Shown: one piece after another, positions 35,571 to 44,626 of the stretch | Layout of the letters: each line of letters begins with the position of its first letter | Position numbering within the stretch: position 1 is the first letter of the stretch | NCBI GenBank assembly: GCA_965222725.1 | Contig: OZ244969.1 | Span: 2,046,001-2,110,000, forward strand | Source: GCA-2748575 sp965222725 | Lineage (GTDB): Bacteria > Pseudomonadota > Gammaproteobacteria > Pseudomonadales > Ketobacteraceae | Direction of reading: 5' to 3' | DNA length: 64,000 nt | The notes under the pieces: generated by a model | Seen by the model: the letters and a program-made list of their open reading frames with translations, nothing else | What the model was told of the DNA's origin: nothing | Database searches by the model: none | Program-made: the position numbers and the translations under genes

Positions 35571-35675
35571 GCAAGCAGGACGCTGGAATCTCCTGGCTAA
35601 AACGCACCGCTCCGGGGCGGCATAGCCGCTGAATTGCTGTATAATCGCCCCTGTTTTCCGGATAGAGGTGGTTCC

Positions 35676-36725
35676 ATGAGAATTTTGCATGTCGATTATC
35701 AGCAGTTACGTCGCTATGGTAAGACCCGTGTCAGCTGGGCCCAGAAACTGACCTATGGTTTAATCAAGAATGATTTCTATGTGCAGAACTTCAGCGACCG
35801 GGATGTAGCTGCCTTTGAAGCGCCTTTCAGAATCCGGGATCTGGGAAAGAAAGCGGCTAATATCCGGCTTCTGGAGATGGCCGAGGCCTTTGAGCCGGAT
35901 CTGGTGATTGCCGGACACTGCGATATCATCACTAACGAAACGCTGAAAGAGATCAAGCGCCAGCACAGCGGAGTGACCATTGCTCATTGCAATAATGATC
36001 CCCTGTTTGTCCCCAGCAATGTGGACCGCATTAAATACCGCTGCGAAGCCACGGACGCGATCTTTATTTCTACCGGCCGGCGTGAACTCAAGATGTTTGA
36101 AGGTATAGGCGCCCGTGTATATCACATGCCCAACCCGGTGGAACCTTCCATAGAATGCCTGGATAACTCCCAAAAAACTGACTTGCCTATTGATCTGCTC
36201 TTTTGCAGTAACAGCACCAATTTTACCAAGCGTCTGGAAATGATCGGTCGTTTCCGGGAAGCGCTTAAAGATGAAATGAATTTCAAAACCTATGGCAGCT
36301 TTGGCGAGCCACCCGTGTGGGGGCGTGATTATGACCGTGCTCTTGCGCAAACCAGGATGGGGCTAAATCTCAATCGTCAGGAAGGGCATTACTGGTATTC
36401 TTCTGCGCGCATGGCGCAGCTAGCGGGTAACGGCATACTGCAGTTCACTCACGACAGCCTGCGTTTTGATGAGCTGTTGCCGCCGGAAAGCGTGGTGTAC
36501 TTTAATGGTGAGGATGATCTGCTGGCCAGGATCCGTGAATTTCATCATGACGATGATAAACGTCGGTCCTGGGCGGCACGGGCCAGAGAGTTCTTTCACA
36601 CTGAAATGAATTCTACGCTTTATGCAAAATATATTGCAGAAGCTTCATTGCAGAAAGAGTTCAGCCATGACTATGTTTGGGCACAGGACATTAACCTGGA
36701 TGGCACCATGAAAAACCAGGCCTGA
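35676..36725 (+). CDS. Glycosyltransferase (CgeB/GT-B-like)
   Basis: The start is at 35676 after GAGGTGG. 349 residues, no signal or TM. The N-terminal lobe is MRILHVDYQQLRRYGKTRVSWAQKL and DLVIAGHCDIIT; the C-terminal lobe has MGLNLNRQEGHYWYSSARMAQLAGNGILQFTHDS...ESVVYFNGEDDLLA, a pattern of CgeB-like spore/sugar transferases (GT-B). It overlaps the next gene by one base and opens the LPS locus. Acceptor sugar unknown. Confidence 0.72.
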   Translation: MRILHVDYQQLRRYGKTRVSWAQKLTYGLIKNDFYVQNFSDRDVAAFEAPFRIRDLGKKAANIRLLEMAEAFEPDLVIAGHCDIITNETLKEIKRQHSGVTIAHCNNDPLFVPSNVDRIKYRCEATDAIFISTGRRELKMFEGIGARVYHMPNPVEPSIECLDNSQKTDLPIDLLFCSNSTNFTKRLEMIGRFREALKDEMNFKTYGSFGEPPVWGRDYDRALAQTRMGLNLNRQEGHYWYSSARMAQLAGNGILQFTHDSLRFDELLPPESVVYFNGEDDLLARIREFHHDDDKRRSWAARAREFFHTEMNSTLYAKYIAEASLQKEFSHDYVWAQDINLDGTMKNQA

Positions 36726-37420
36726 TGATGGTTTTGCAGCTTCGAAAACAAGAACCTTTTGCCTGGGGCGGTAACCGGTTGTGCTATGTTCATCCGGGAC
36801 ACGCCGATCGCTGTGTCAAGGTGCGTCGCCCTGACTTTACCCTGGAGGACTTGCGCCGGAAAAAAGGGTTTCCCAAAACCTTGCGTCCATTGTCTTCCTT
36901 TGACGACAACCTGGAAGAGTTTCGGGTATTGAACGGGTTTGATCGTGAGTACGGGGACGAAGCTTTTCGCCATGTCTCGAAATGCTATGGTTTCGAGGAA
37001 ACTGATCTGGGAAAAGGGTTGGTTTCCGAGCTGGTTCGGGATCATGATGGGAGTATTTCACAGAACATCAAACAATATATCTGGCGGGAAGGGGCTTCGG
37101 ATTCCTTTCATGACGCTTGTGATCGCTTCTGCGACTATTGGGAAAAGATGGGGCTACCGTCAAGAACATTATTGATTCACAATATTCTGGTTCAGAAAGC
37201 ATCTGAAAAAGATGTTTCCCGTTTGGTAGTTATCGATGGTCTGGGGTACTCGGGAATTATCCCTAAAATATTGCTTCCCCGCGCTTTTTTTATCAGCAAG
37301 TCTGCCCGGAAGGTAGTGGATTTTCGGGCGCGTGTGGCAAAGTTTATTGCTGAGTGTGAGGCGGGGAAAGAGCCGACCTATGTTGGGATGAATGAGGATC
37401 GGAGCCGGATCAGGATTTAG
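36725..37420 (+). CDS. YrbL-like kinase-fold protein in LPS locus
   Basis: 231 residues. GGNRLCYVHPGHADRCVKVRRPD (nucleotide loop and Lys-like CVKV), then LLIHNILVQ and RLVVIDGLGYSG match the YrbL/PhoP-regulated kinase-like family, which is related to LPS core heptose kinases. The HN and D (VVIDG) correspond to the catalytic-loop and metal-binding positions. Its start overlaps the stop of the GT before it. A role in phosphorylating core sugars is likely but inferred. Confidence 0.75.
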   Translation: MMVLQLRKQEPFAWGGNRLCYVHPGHADRCVKVRRPDFTLEDLRRKKGFPKTLRPLSSFDDNLEEFRVLNGFDREYGDEAFRHVSKCYGFEETDLGKGLVSELVRDHDGSISQNIKQYIWREGASDSFHDACDRFCDYWEKMGLPSRTLLIHNILVQKASEKDVSRLVVIDGLGYSGIIPKILLPRAFFISKSARKVVDFRARVAKFIAECEAGKEPTYVGMNEDRSRIRI

Positions 37421-37445
37421 CTTTTTAACAGTCGAAAAAGCGGCT

Positions 37446-38045
37446 TTAAATCGGGTTTTCCCCTAAGATTTTCTCGCGTAGTTTGTCCGCTTTTTTCTCG
37501 TTTGTCCTGCGATTATAGGAAGGGAAAATATTTCTTAGCGTGAATGCAGGTTTTGCTCCCATCCCGTCAATCACTACAAAGCATTTATGTTCTTCATCCC
37601 ATACAGAATTGTTGGTAGAAAAGTCGCGAATCACCACGTCGGTTGATCTTGCCCATGCAAGCAAGCGATCGAAAGCCGTCAGCTGCTCACCACTTAGTCC
37701 ACCATTGGTTTTTAAATGACGCAATGTTGGAGCCAGTTTGCCATCTTTGGTCCAGATGCCCTCAACAATCAAACCCACACCGATATCGGTGTCCACCAGC
37801 CCGATGACTTTTTCCAGAAATCGGGCATTTTCAGGCTCTATTTCTCTGATGGCCAGATGCTCTATGATCTGGCATACGTATTCCCAGTATCTGTTCAGAC
37901 GGCTGAGTCTGCCGCTGGGTGTTGAAGGCTGAGTATCTCTCGCAACTTTAATAATGGCTCCCGGTATGTCCGGGTGTGCGTATACTACCTTGGCCGCCCC
38001 GGAGGCTAGTGGCTCCTGAGTCTTTAGTTCAAGTTGATCATTCAA
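37446..38045 (-). CDS. Second YrbL-like kinase-fold protein
   Basis: 199 residues: LASGAAKVVYAHPDIPGAIIKVARD (nucleotide-binding and Lys), VIRDFSTNNSVWDEEHKCFVVIDGMGAKP (catalytic loop RDxxxxN and VVIDG). It keeps a more complete kinase pattern than the gene at 36725 and lies convergent to it, 25 bp away. It heads towards no other gene; the GT4 gene upstream is on the same strand 30 bp away, so they are likely one operon. Confidence 0.75.
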   Translation of the reverse strand: MNDQLELKTQEPLASGAAKVVYAHPDIPGAIIKVARDTQPSTPSGRLSRLNRYWEYVCQIIEHLAIREIEPENARFLEKVIGLVDTDIGVGLIVEGIWTKDGKLAPTLRHLKTNGGLSGEQLTAFDRLLAWARSTDVVIRDFSTNNSVWDEEHKCFVVIDGMGAKPAFTLRNIFPSYNRRTNEKKADKLREKILGENPI

Positions 38046-38075
38046 GATGTTGCCTCCTTTTCGGCCCGTGGAGGA

Positions 38076-39083
38076 TCATTGATTCAATACCTGCTGATAG
38101 GCTTGCAGAGTTTTTTTTAGCTGTTCTGTAAATGTCAGCTGCTGACCAGCAAATGCGAATAGTTTCTGAAAATCGTTGAGAAGGCCTTTATTCTGCAATG
38201 AGCTTGAAATTAGCTCGCGAATCGCAGGCGCATTAATATCGGCAATGTACTCCCTGGGAAGGATTTCATTAGGTATGGGAACGTCCGTGGATATCACCGG
38301 TGTTTGATTCAGCAGGGCTTCAAGGAAAACATAGGAGAAACCTTCCTTTCGGGAGGATATGACTACCATGTCCGCTTTGTTCATCAGGCCGGGAATATCT
38401 TCCCGATGTCCCAGTAACCAGGTGTTATTCTTTTTGCCAAATGATTTCAGCATGGCTTCCAGTTTTGCTTTTTCCGGGCCATCTCCGGCTATCAACAGAT
38501 TGCAAGGCAGATCGTGGCAGGCTTCAATTAACAGGTCAAAGCCCTTGGCCGGCACCAGCCTGCCTACGCTTAGCAGGATGGGTTGAGTAGTATCAAGATC
38601 ATCAGGTAATGCTTTATTGTTGGCATTTGTATGGTCCTGATGAAGGCCGTTGTAAATAACCATGCTGTTGGCTGTTTTAGGGAGCTTTTCAAGTACTCCC
38701 TTGCTTACGCCGATCGTCAGGTCAAACTTTCGGGTGAAATTCAGATCGGATTTTATATTATGGATGGTTACCAGCGATCTGGCGTTTAACCAGGGAAGCG
38801 AAGGAGCGAGTATCTGGGCGGCTTTGTTTGCCTGAGCATGAATGATGTCTGCACCAATCGCCTTCAGTTTATTGAATAGTGCTATTTTGGTGATCGGGTT
38901 ATGTCGGCTTCCGGTCAGGTCCATTGGTATATGGGTGACTTTGTCCGATAGTAGTTTCGCGTATTTAGGGAGGCAGATAGCGCAAACCTCATGGCCATAA
39001 TCCGCAAGGCCGTTGCAGAGATCCACAAAATGCTTTTCAAGCCCGCCGTCGCCGCCGCTAGCCATCACCTGTACTATTCTCAT
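38076..39083 (-). CDS. Glycosyltransferase family 4
   Basis: 335 residues in a GT-B fold: MRIVQVMASGGDGGLEKHFVDL at the N-terminus (GG loop), LLSVGRLVPAKGFDLLIEA and SRKEGFSYVFLEALLNQTPVISTDVPIPNEI, the EX7E stretch where E-G-F...E binds the sugar nucleotide. Part of the minus-strand LPS block. The sugar donated is unknown. Confidence 0.88.
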   Translation of the reverse strand: MRIVQVMASGGDGGLEKHFVDLCNGLADYGHEVCAICLPKYAKLLSDKVTHIPMDLTGSRHNPITKIALFNKLKAIGADIIHAQANKAAQILAPSLPWLNARSLVTIHNIKSDLNFTRKFDLTIGVSKGVLEKLPKTANSMVIYNGLHQDHTNANNKALPDDLDTTQPILLSVGRLVPAKGFDLLIEACHDLPCNLLIAGDGPEKAKLEAMLKSFGKKNNTWLLGHREDIPGLMNKADMVVISSRKEGFSYVFLEALLNQTPVISTDVPIPNEILPREYIADINAPAIRELISSSLQNKGLLNDFQKLFAFAGQQLTFTEQLKKTLQAYQQVLNQ

Positions 39084-39127
39084 TTATTATCCTGCTGCTT
39101 CCACTTTATAGGTCGCTAATCTTGTCT

Positions 39128-40018
39128 TTAGGCATTTTTAGCCAGCTCTTTAACTTCGAAATCGGGATCCCCATAAAGCTTGGCTTTTGCCTTGCGAAAC
39201 TGCCCCGGCATCTGTCCGAAATCTATCGCCTGATAGCCCTCTTTCGCCAGATCATAGGCCATGATGGTGGCGGTGGGCCCTAGTACTGGTAAAACAAGAT
39301 ATTTGTCCTTGTCATATTTGCGAATTTCACTCATGAGTTTGTCATACTCATTGAAAGCATTCTTTGCCGGGCCATAAACGTAAGAAACAGACGCAGCATT
39401 ATTGAAAATTTCGTCCTCGTAAAGAAAACGGCTGTTTTTTCCTACTACCAGTAATATGTCCCGCTTTTCCCAGATGCTTTTAATCAGCTTTACTTTTTGA
39501 ATGAACGCCTCTTTATTATTCGTTGGCAGTCGCCGGAATACCAGTGAAGAGGGGTAGTTCCGGCTGGTGTCCAATAGCTGCAGGACTTTGTCACCGATGC
39601 GAATAATGAACTTGCGCCATACCCGGCCGATCTGGTCAAAGGACTCAAGTGAGTTTATCCCTATGAGGATATTGTTTTCATTACTGTTGAGAACTTCCAG
39701 CATCCGGCGATTAAGTTCCGGGTCCACATCCTGAAAAGACTTATGGACCTCACCGATGATGAGTTTGAATTCGCCATCTCCAAACCGACAGAAACTGCGG
39801 TTTTTTTCCTTGATTAGCTGAATAGTTTTTTCATCGCTAAAAACGTTTGGATATCGGGCGATAAAATCTTCGATATCTGTGCGGAATGTTTCGATGATCT
39901 TGTCGTCGATACTTTCACGGAATGCGCGACGCGCCTTTTTATCGAAACGAAAAAGAGCTCCGATCAACGCATAGCGCCGAAAAAAAAAGCGTTTTACTCG
40001 CTTGCCTGTGATACCCAT
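39128..40018 (-). CDS. GT-D fold glycosyltransferase (DUF1792 type)
   Basis: 296 residues. The diagnostic RFGDGEF is at residues ~78-84, as in the GT-D catalytic fold first seen in streptococcal DUF1792 glycosyltransferases. Other patterns are GINSLESFDQIG and VVGKNSRFLYEDEIF, and VLPVLGPTATIMAYDLAKEGYQAIDFGQM near the C-terminus. A basic N-terminus (VKRFFFRRYALIGALFRFDKKARR) may touch the membrane. It probably adds a sugar to core LPS or O-antigen. Confidence 0.8.
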   Translation of the reverse strand: MGITGKRVKRFFFRRYALIGALFRFDKKARRAFRESIDDKIIETFRTDIEDFIARYPNVFSDEKTIQLIKEKNRSFCRFGDGEFKLIIGEVHKSFQDVDPELNRRMLEVLNSNENNILIGINSLESFDQIGRVWRKFIIRIGDKVLQLLDTSRNYPSSLVFRRLPTNNKEAFIQKVKLIKSIWEKRDILLVVGKNSRFLYEDEIFNNAASVSYVYGPAKNAFNEYDKLMSEIRKYDKDKYLVLPVLGPTATIMAYDLAKEGYQAIDFGQMPGQFRKAKAKLYGDPDFEVKELAKNA

Positions 40019-40080
40019 TTTAGTTCATTCCAGTATGTTGGCTGGCTCGAGTGGGGTTGCGATCTTGGCAAAGCCCTTGT

Positions 40081-41211
40081 TTATCGAGCGTTATCCGATA
40101 GCAATTCTCTGTAGACCTTTATGGTTTGACTGGCCTGATGATCCAGATAGAAATCAGCAGGCAATAGTATCTTCTGAGGGCGCTGATTTATAAAAGATGA
40201 AACTTTTTCAGCAAATGCTTTTATGTCCCCGGGCGGTGTCAGGCCTTCAGGTAAGCTGTACTTCAGTGATTCGGCGGCCCCGCCCCGGTCATAGGCCACA
40301 ACGGGGCATCCGGTAGCCAATGCTTCAGGTACAGTGCGGCCAAAAGGTTCAGGCTTATTTGACATGTGGCAGGTTACCGTTGCTATCCCGAAAAATGCAG
40401 AGATATCATTGCGGTGCCCTGTAAGTGTTACCTTGTTATTCAGCCCCAGTGTATCTCTCAGGTCGCAGAGCTCTTGCTTATAGTGTTCTTTGTTGCTCTC
40501 TGCTCCTCCGACAATAACGCCGTGGGCTGCCGGATTTAATTTAACAAGGCGTTGCATCATATGCAGAAAACCTTCCTGGCCTTTCCAGCGCGTCAGCCTG
40601 CCGGGCATCAGTATCAGCTGTTTTCCCTTGAATTCGGGGTACTGTTCATACAAAGCAGTGCGCCATTCTGCTGTGCAGGCATTGGGATTAAACGTGTCCG
40701 GGTCCATACCGCGGTAAATCCGGGTGATAATGGCCGGATCTACCCGATAGTTTTCGAGGATGTATTGATGGACGCAATCGGAGATTGCAATTACCCGCTG
40801 CGCTTTGCCCATTATTGCACTGTAAGGGCTGACAGAATACAGTCCGTGAAAAGTGCTGACCAGGCCAGGCCGAAGTTCAGGGTCCATCCGCCGCCAAGTG
40901 AGCCACGTCATCCAGGCCGGGATCCGGGATCTGACGTGGACGATATCCGGACTCAATTCGTTGAGGGTCTTACCAAGCTTGTTGACCCACAGGAGCGAAC
41001 GCAAGGATTTCCGATGAACCGGTAGCTGGATGTGGGTCGTTCCCTCCGCTTGTAACCGGCTGACCATGCCACCGCCGTTGGATATGACGATAGAGCGGTG
41101 CCCTCGTTTTACAAGCTCGCGGGCAAACTCCAGGGTGCCACGCTCGACACCGCCGGCATTCAGTGCCGGCAATATCTGGACAATGGTAAGAGGCGAATTC
41201 GAACAGGTCAT
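40081..41211 (-). CDS. Glycosyltransferase family 4
   Basis: 376 residues, GT-B: IVQILPALNAGGVERGTLEFARELVKRGH (N-terminal loop), LILMPGRLTRWKGQEGFLHMM, and KPEPFGRTVPEALATGCPVVAYDRGGAAE (EX7E motif). It starts 9 bp after the ugd stop, so they are likely co-transcribed. Sequence of this type is common in LPS core assembly. Confidence 0.88.
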   Translation of the reverse strand: MTCSNSPLTIVQILPALNAGGVERGTLEFARELVKRGHRSIVISNGGGMVSRLQAEGTTHIQLPVHRKSLRSLLWVNKLGKTLNELSPDIVHVRSRIPAWMTWLTWRRMDPELRPGLVSTFHGLYSVSPYSAIMGKAQRVIAISDCVHQYILENYRVDPAIITRIYRGMDPDTFNPNACTAEWRTALYEQYPEFKGKQLILMPGRLTRWKGQEGFLHMMQRLVKLNPAAHGVIVGGAESNKEHYKQELCDLRDTLGLNNKVTLTGHRNDISAFFGIATVTCHMSNKPEPFGRTVPEALATGCPVVAYDRGGAAESLKYSLPEGLTPPGDIKAFAEKVSSFINQRPQKILLPADFYLDHQASQTIKVYRELLSDNAR

Positions 41212-41219
41212 TGCCGGGA

Positions 41220-42563
41220 CTACAAGACGGGCTGCAGTGAGTCTCCCCGGGCAATACCGTAGTAGAGAAATCCTGCGGCTTTCGCGTCTTCCGGTGAATA
41301 GAGGTTGCGTCCATCAACGATGACGGGCTGCCTGAGCTGGGTTTTCAGCCAATCAAACTCTACAGCTCTGAAGATTTTCCATTCGGTGCAAATGGCCAGA
41401 GCGTCTGCACCGGCTACAGCCTCATTACGGCTGTTTACTAATTCCAGATCATCACGGGAGCCATAAATGCGTTCACACTCTTCCATCGCCTCAGGGTCAT
41501 AGGCCTTGACTTTGGCGCCTGCCTGCCACAATGCTTCCATCAAAACCCGACTTGGAGCTTCCCGCATATCATCAGTGTTTGGCTTGAAGGATAACCCCCA
41601 GACAGCGATGGTTTTTCCTTTCAGATCACCGTCAAATACGGCGTGAAGTTTGGTGAATAAGGTGGATTTCTGATGTTCATTGACCGCTTCAACTGCCTGC
41701 AAAAGCTTGGGGTCGCAGCCGATTTCACTGGCGGTCTTGCAGATGGCCTTCACGTCTTTGGGGAAGCAGGAGCCGCCATACCCACAACCGGGGTAGATAA
41801 AGTGGTAGCCGATTCGCGGATCTGAACCGATCCCTTCGCGCACCTGTTCAATATCCACTCCCAGACGCTCAGCAATCTGGGACAGCTCGTTCATGAAGCT
41901 GATTTTCGTGGCCAGCATGGCGTTGGCGGCGTATTTGGTCAGCTCTGCAGCCCTCACATCCATAAACATCAGCTTTTCATGGTTACGGATGTAGGGTTTA
42001 TAGCATTCGCGCATCAGGTCTCTGACCCGTTCCGAATCCGTGCCAACAATGATTCGGGCCGCCTTGGTGAAGTCCTCCAGTGCGCTGCCTTCCTTGAGAA
42101 ATTCCGGATTGGAACACACATCGACTTCAGCCTCGGTGTCTCGCGTCGCCAGCTCTTCAGCTACTGCGTTACGAACCTTGTCTGCGGTGCCAACAGGTAC
42201 GGTGGATTTGTCGACGATGACTTTGTAGTCATTCATGTGGCGGCCAATGGTTCTGGCGACTTCCAGGACATACTTGAGGTCCGCCGAACCGTCTTCGTCC
42301 GGTGGCGTGCCGACGGCAATAAAAATGAGCGTTCCGTGGGCGACACCCTCTTCCGCCGATGTCGTGAAGGACAGGGTGCTTTCACCAACGCAGCGCTTTA
42401 CCACAGTTTCAATCCCGGGTTCGTAGATGGGTATAACCCCTTGTTTTAACTTGTTTATTTTGTCCTGGTCGATATCGACACACATTACATTGTGCCCCAC
42501 ATCCGCCAGGCATGCGCCTGTCACAAGTCCTACGTATCCAGTGCCAAAAATGGTGAGTTTCAT
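41220..42563 (-). CDS. ugd: UDP-glucose 6-dehydrogenase
   Basis: 447 residues. It oxidises UDP-glucose to UDP-glucuronate with 2 NAD+. Visible: the NAD motif MKLTIFGTGYVGLVTGACLADVGH, the hinge YAANAMLATKISFMNELSQI, the nucleophile Cys in YPGCGYGGSCFPKDVKAI (residues ~258-276), and IAVWGLSFKPNTDDMREAPS. UDP-GlcA feeds acidic sugars of LPS or capsule. It leads the minus-strand block of glycosyltransferases. Confidence 0.96.
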   Translation of the reverse strand: MKLTIFGTGYVGLVTGACLADVGHNVMCVDIDQDKINKLKQGVIPIYEPGIETVVKRCVGESTLSFTTSAEEGVAHGTLIFIAVGTPPDEDGSADLKYVLEVARTIGRHMNDYKVIVDKSTVPVGTADKVRNAVAEELATRDTEAEVDVCSNPEFLKEGSALEDFTKAARIIVGTDSERVRDLMRECYKPYIRNHEKLMFMDVRAAELTKYAANAMLATKISFMNELSQIAERLGVDIEQVREGIGSDPRIGYHFIYPGCGYGGSCFPKDVKAICKTASEIGCDPKLLQAVEAVNEHQKSTLFTKLHAVFDGDLKGKTIAVWGLSFKPNTDDMREAPSRVLMEALWQAGAKVKAYDPEAMEECERIYGSRDDLELVNSRNEAVAGADALAICTEWKIFRAVEFDWLKTQLRQPVIVDGRNLYSPEDAKAAGFLYYGIARGDSLQPVL

Positions 42564-42782
42564 GGTAAAAAAAGTAACCTCTGTCTGATTCCCGGGGTGT
42601 TGGCGCGGGGGCGTACAGTCCTTTTTTGAGGAGACGCCGATTGGGCGCTAAGAATAAACGGTGTAGGCATGAAAATCCAACAAACTATCGTATCAGACGG
42701 TAAGCTCCTGTATCCTGCGCGATCAGTAAAAAGTGTGCAAATTCATGTATAATTCACCGCCCGTAGTTTTTGGATCCGGTTT

Positions 42783-44525
42783 ATGACAACGAATCGAAAC
42801 AGGCCATCCAGTACCGAAACCTACCTTCGGTTGCTGTCCTATCTCAGGGCGCTGATCTGGCCGTTTTTACTGAGTATTGTGGGTTTTATGGTGTTCGCTT
42901 CATCTCAGCCTGCATTGGCTAAAATGATGGAGCTGATCATTGATGCTATCCAACAGAAAGATGCTGATGCTCGCTGGTTCCTGCCCCTTATGGCCGTGGG
43001 GGTGTTTCTGGTCAGAGGGGTTGGCTGGTTTGTAGGTACGTACTACAACGAATATGTCGGTGCCAGTGTGATTCGCACCATCAAAAGTGAAGTTTTCGGC
43101 CACCTTGTGCGGCTGCCAGCCCATTATTACGATGCCATGTCACAGGGAGAATTGTTGCACCGGGTTAACAACGGCGTGGTCAGAATTCAGGCTGCCGTGA
43201 CAGGGGCGCTGAAAACCCTGATTCGTGAAGGGCTAACGATTATTGCTCTGTTGGGTTACGTGTTTTATCTCAACTGGCAGCTTTCCATGGTGTTTCTGGC
43301 AATCGCTCCAGTGATTTCATTTCTTGTATCCTATACCTCCCGTCGATTTAAGAAGATTTCCCGAAAAAATGAAGGCGCACTGGGGGATGCCATGCAGGTA
43401 TCAAAAGAGCTGGTGGGGAATTTCAGTGTCGTAAGAGGCTTTGGTGCCGAGGACTACGAAGCCAGGCGGTATCAGCGAGCTTTGGATCAGGCATTCAAAA
43501 CCCAGCTGAAAATCAGAAAACTATCCGCCATTTTTACCCCGATGTCGCAAGTGGTGATTGCGCTTGCTGTTGCGTTGATTATTTTTTTGCTGCTGACCCC
43601 ACAGGTTTTGGCTGACAGCACAACAGGTGAACTGGTTGGTTACCTGACAGCGGTGGGCTTGTTGCCCAAGCCAATGCGTCAGCTTAGTGGTTTAACGGTA
43701 ATTATTCAGCGCGGAATTGTCGGGGCCGAGTTGGTTTTTGAAATTATGGATGCTGAAACCGAAAAAGATGAAGGAACCTTCGAAACTGAACGGGTTTCCG
43801 GGAAGATTCAGGTGGATCATCTCAGCTTTCGTTATCCAATGGCGACAGCCGAGGTGTTGAAGGATATCAGTTTCCGGGTGGAGCCGGGAGAAATGGTTGC
43901 CCTGGTAGGCAAGTCAGGGAGCGGCAAATCAACACTGGCCGGCTTGCTGTACCGGTTTTATGACGTGAGCAACAATGCAATATCAATCGACGGTGTCGAT
44001 ATCAATGATTATCGGTTGAGTTGTTTGCGACGCCAGATTGCTGTAGTCAATCAGAATATATCTTTATTTGATGATTCGGTCAGAAATAATATTGCCTATG
44101 GCGATGTCGATTATGATGACGAGGCCATTTTTGATGCGTTGAGGCAAGCGCATGCGCTCGATATTGTAGAAGGGCTTTCTGATGGACTGGAGACACCCAT
44201 AGGGGAAAATGGGCTGAGACTATCCGGGGGGCAGCGACAGCGACTTTCTATTGCCCGGGCTTTCCTGAAGGATGCGCCGATCCTGATTCTGGATGAGGCT
44301 ACTTCCGCTCTTGATAATGAATCTGAAACCATGATTACAGAGGCGATAGAAAGCCTGGCAAACAAGCGAACCACCATTGTTATTGCCCACAGATTATCGA
44401 CTATACTCAAGGCCGACAGGCTGTTGGTGATGGATGAGGGGAAAATTGTTGAGCAGGGCAGGCATGAGGAGCTTCTGGAAAAAGGTGGTGTGTACGCGGG
44501 GCTGTTTCGTGCGCAATATGGTTGA
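42783..44525 (+). CDS. msbA: Lipid A export ABC transporter, permease/ATPase
   Basis: 580 residues, a half transporter of type IV exporters. Six TM helices (residues ~20-300) precede an ATPase domain with VALVGKSGSGKSTLAGLLYRFYD (Walker A), VNQNISLFDDSVRNNIAYG (Q loop), LSGGQRQRLSIARAFLKDAPILILDEATSALD (signature and Walker B) and IAHRLSTI (switch His). MsbA flips lipid A-core across the inner membrane. Location beside LPS genes supports this. The next GT gene starts 101 bp later. Confidence 0.93.
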   Translation: MTTNRNRPSSTETYLRLLSYLRALIWPFLLSIVGFMVFASSQPALAKMMELIIDAIQQKDADARWFLPLMAVGVFLVRGVGWFVGTYYNEYVGASVIRTIKSEVFGHLVRLPAHYYDAMSQGELLHRVNNGVVRIQAAVTGALKTLIREGLTIIALLGYVFYLNWQLSMVFLAIAPVISFLVSYTSRRFKKISRKNEGALGDAMQVSKELVGNFSVVRGFGAEDYEARRYQRALDQAFKTQLKIRKLSAIFTPMSQVVIALAVALIIFLLLTPQVLADSTTGELVGYLTAVGLLPKPMRQLSGLTVIIQRGIVGAELVFEIMDAETEKDEGTFETERVSGKIQVDHLSFRYPMATAEVLKDISFRVEPGEMVALVGKSGSGKSTLAGLLYRFYDVSNNAISIDGVDINDYRLSCLRRQIAVVNQNISLFDDSVRNNIAYGDVDYDDEAIFDALRQAHALDIVEGLSDGLETPIGENGLRLSGGQRQRLSIARAFLKDAPILILDEATSALDNESETMITEAIESLANKRTTIVIAHRLSTILKADRLLVMDEGKIVEQGRHEELLEKGGVYAGLFRAQYG

Positions 44526-44626
44526 TCAGGATTTTATGGTTCGCTTGGTTTTTCCCTTTATCAATGTGCAAAAAGCGTTAGTTTGCCCGGACAATAGGTT
44601 GACAAGTGTAGGGTGTGGCTTTTTGT

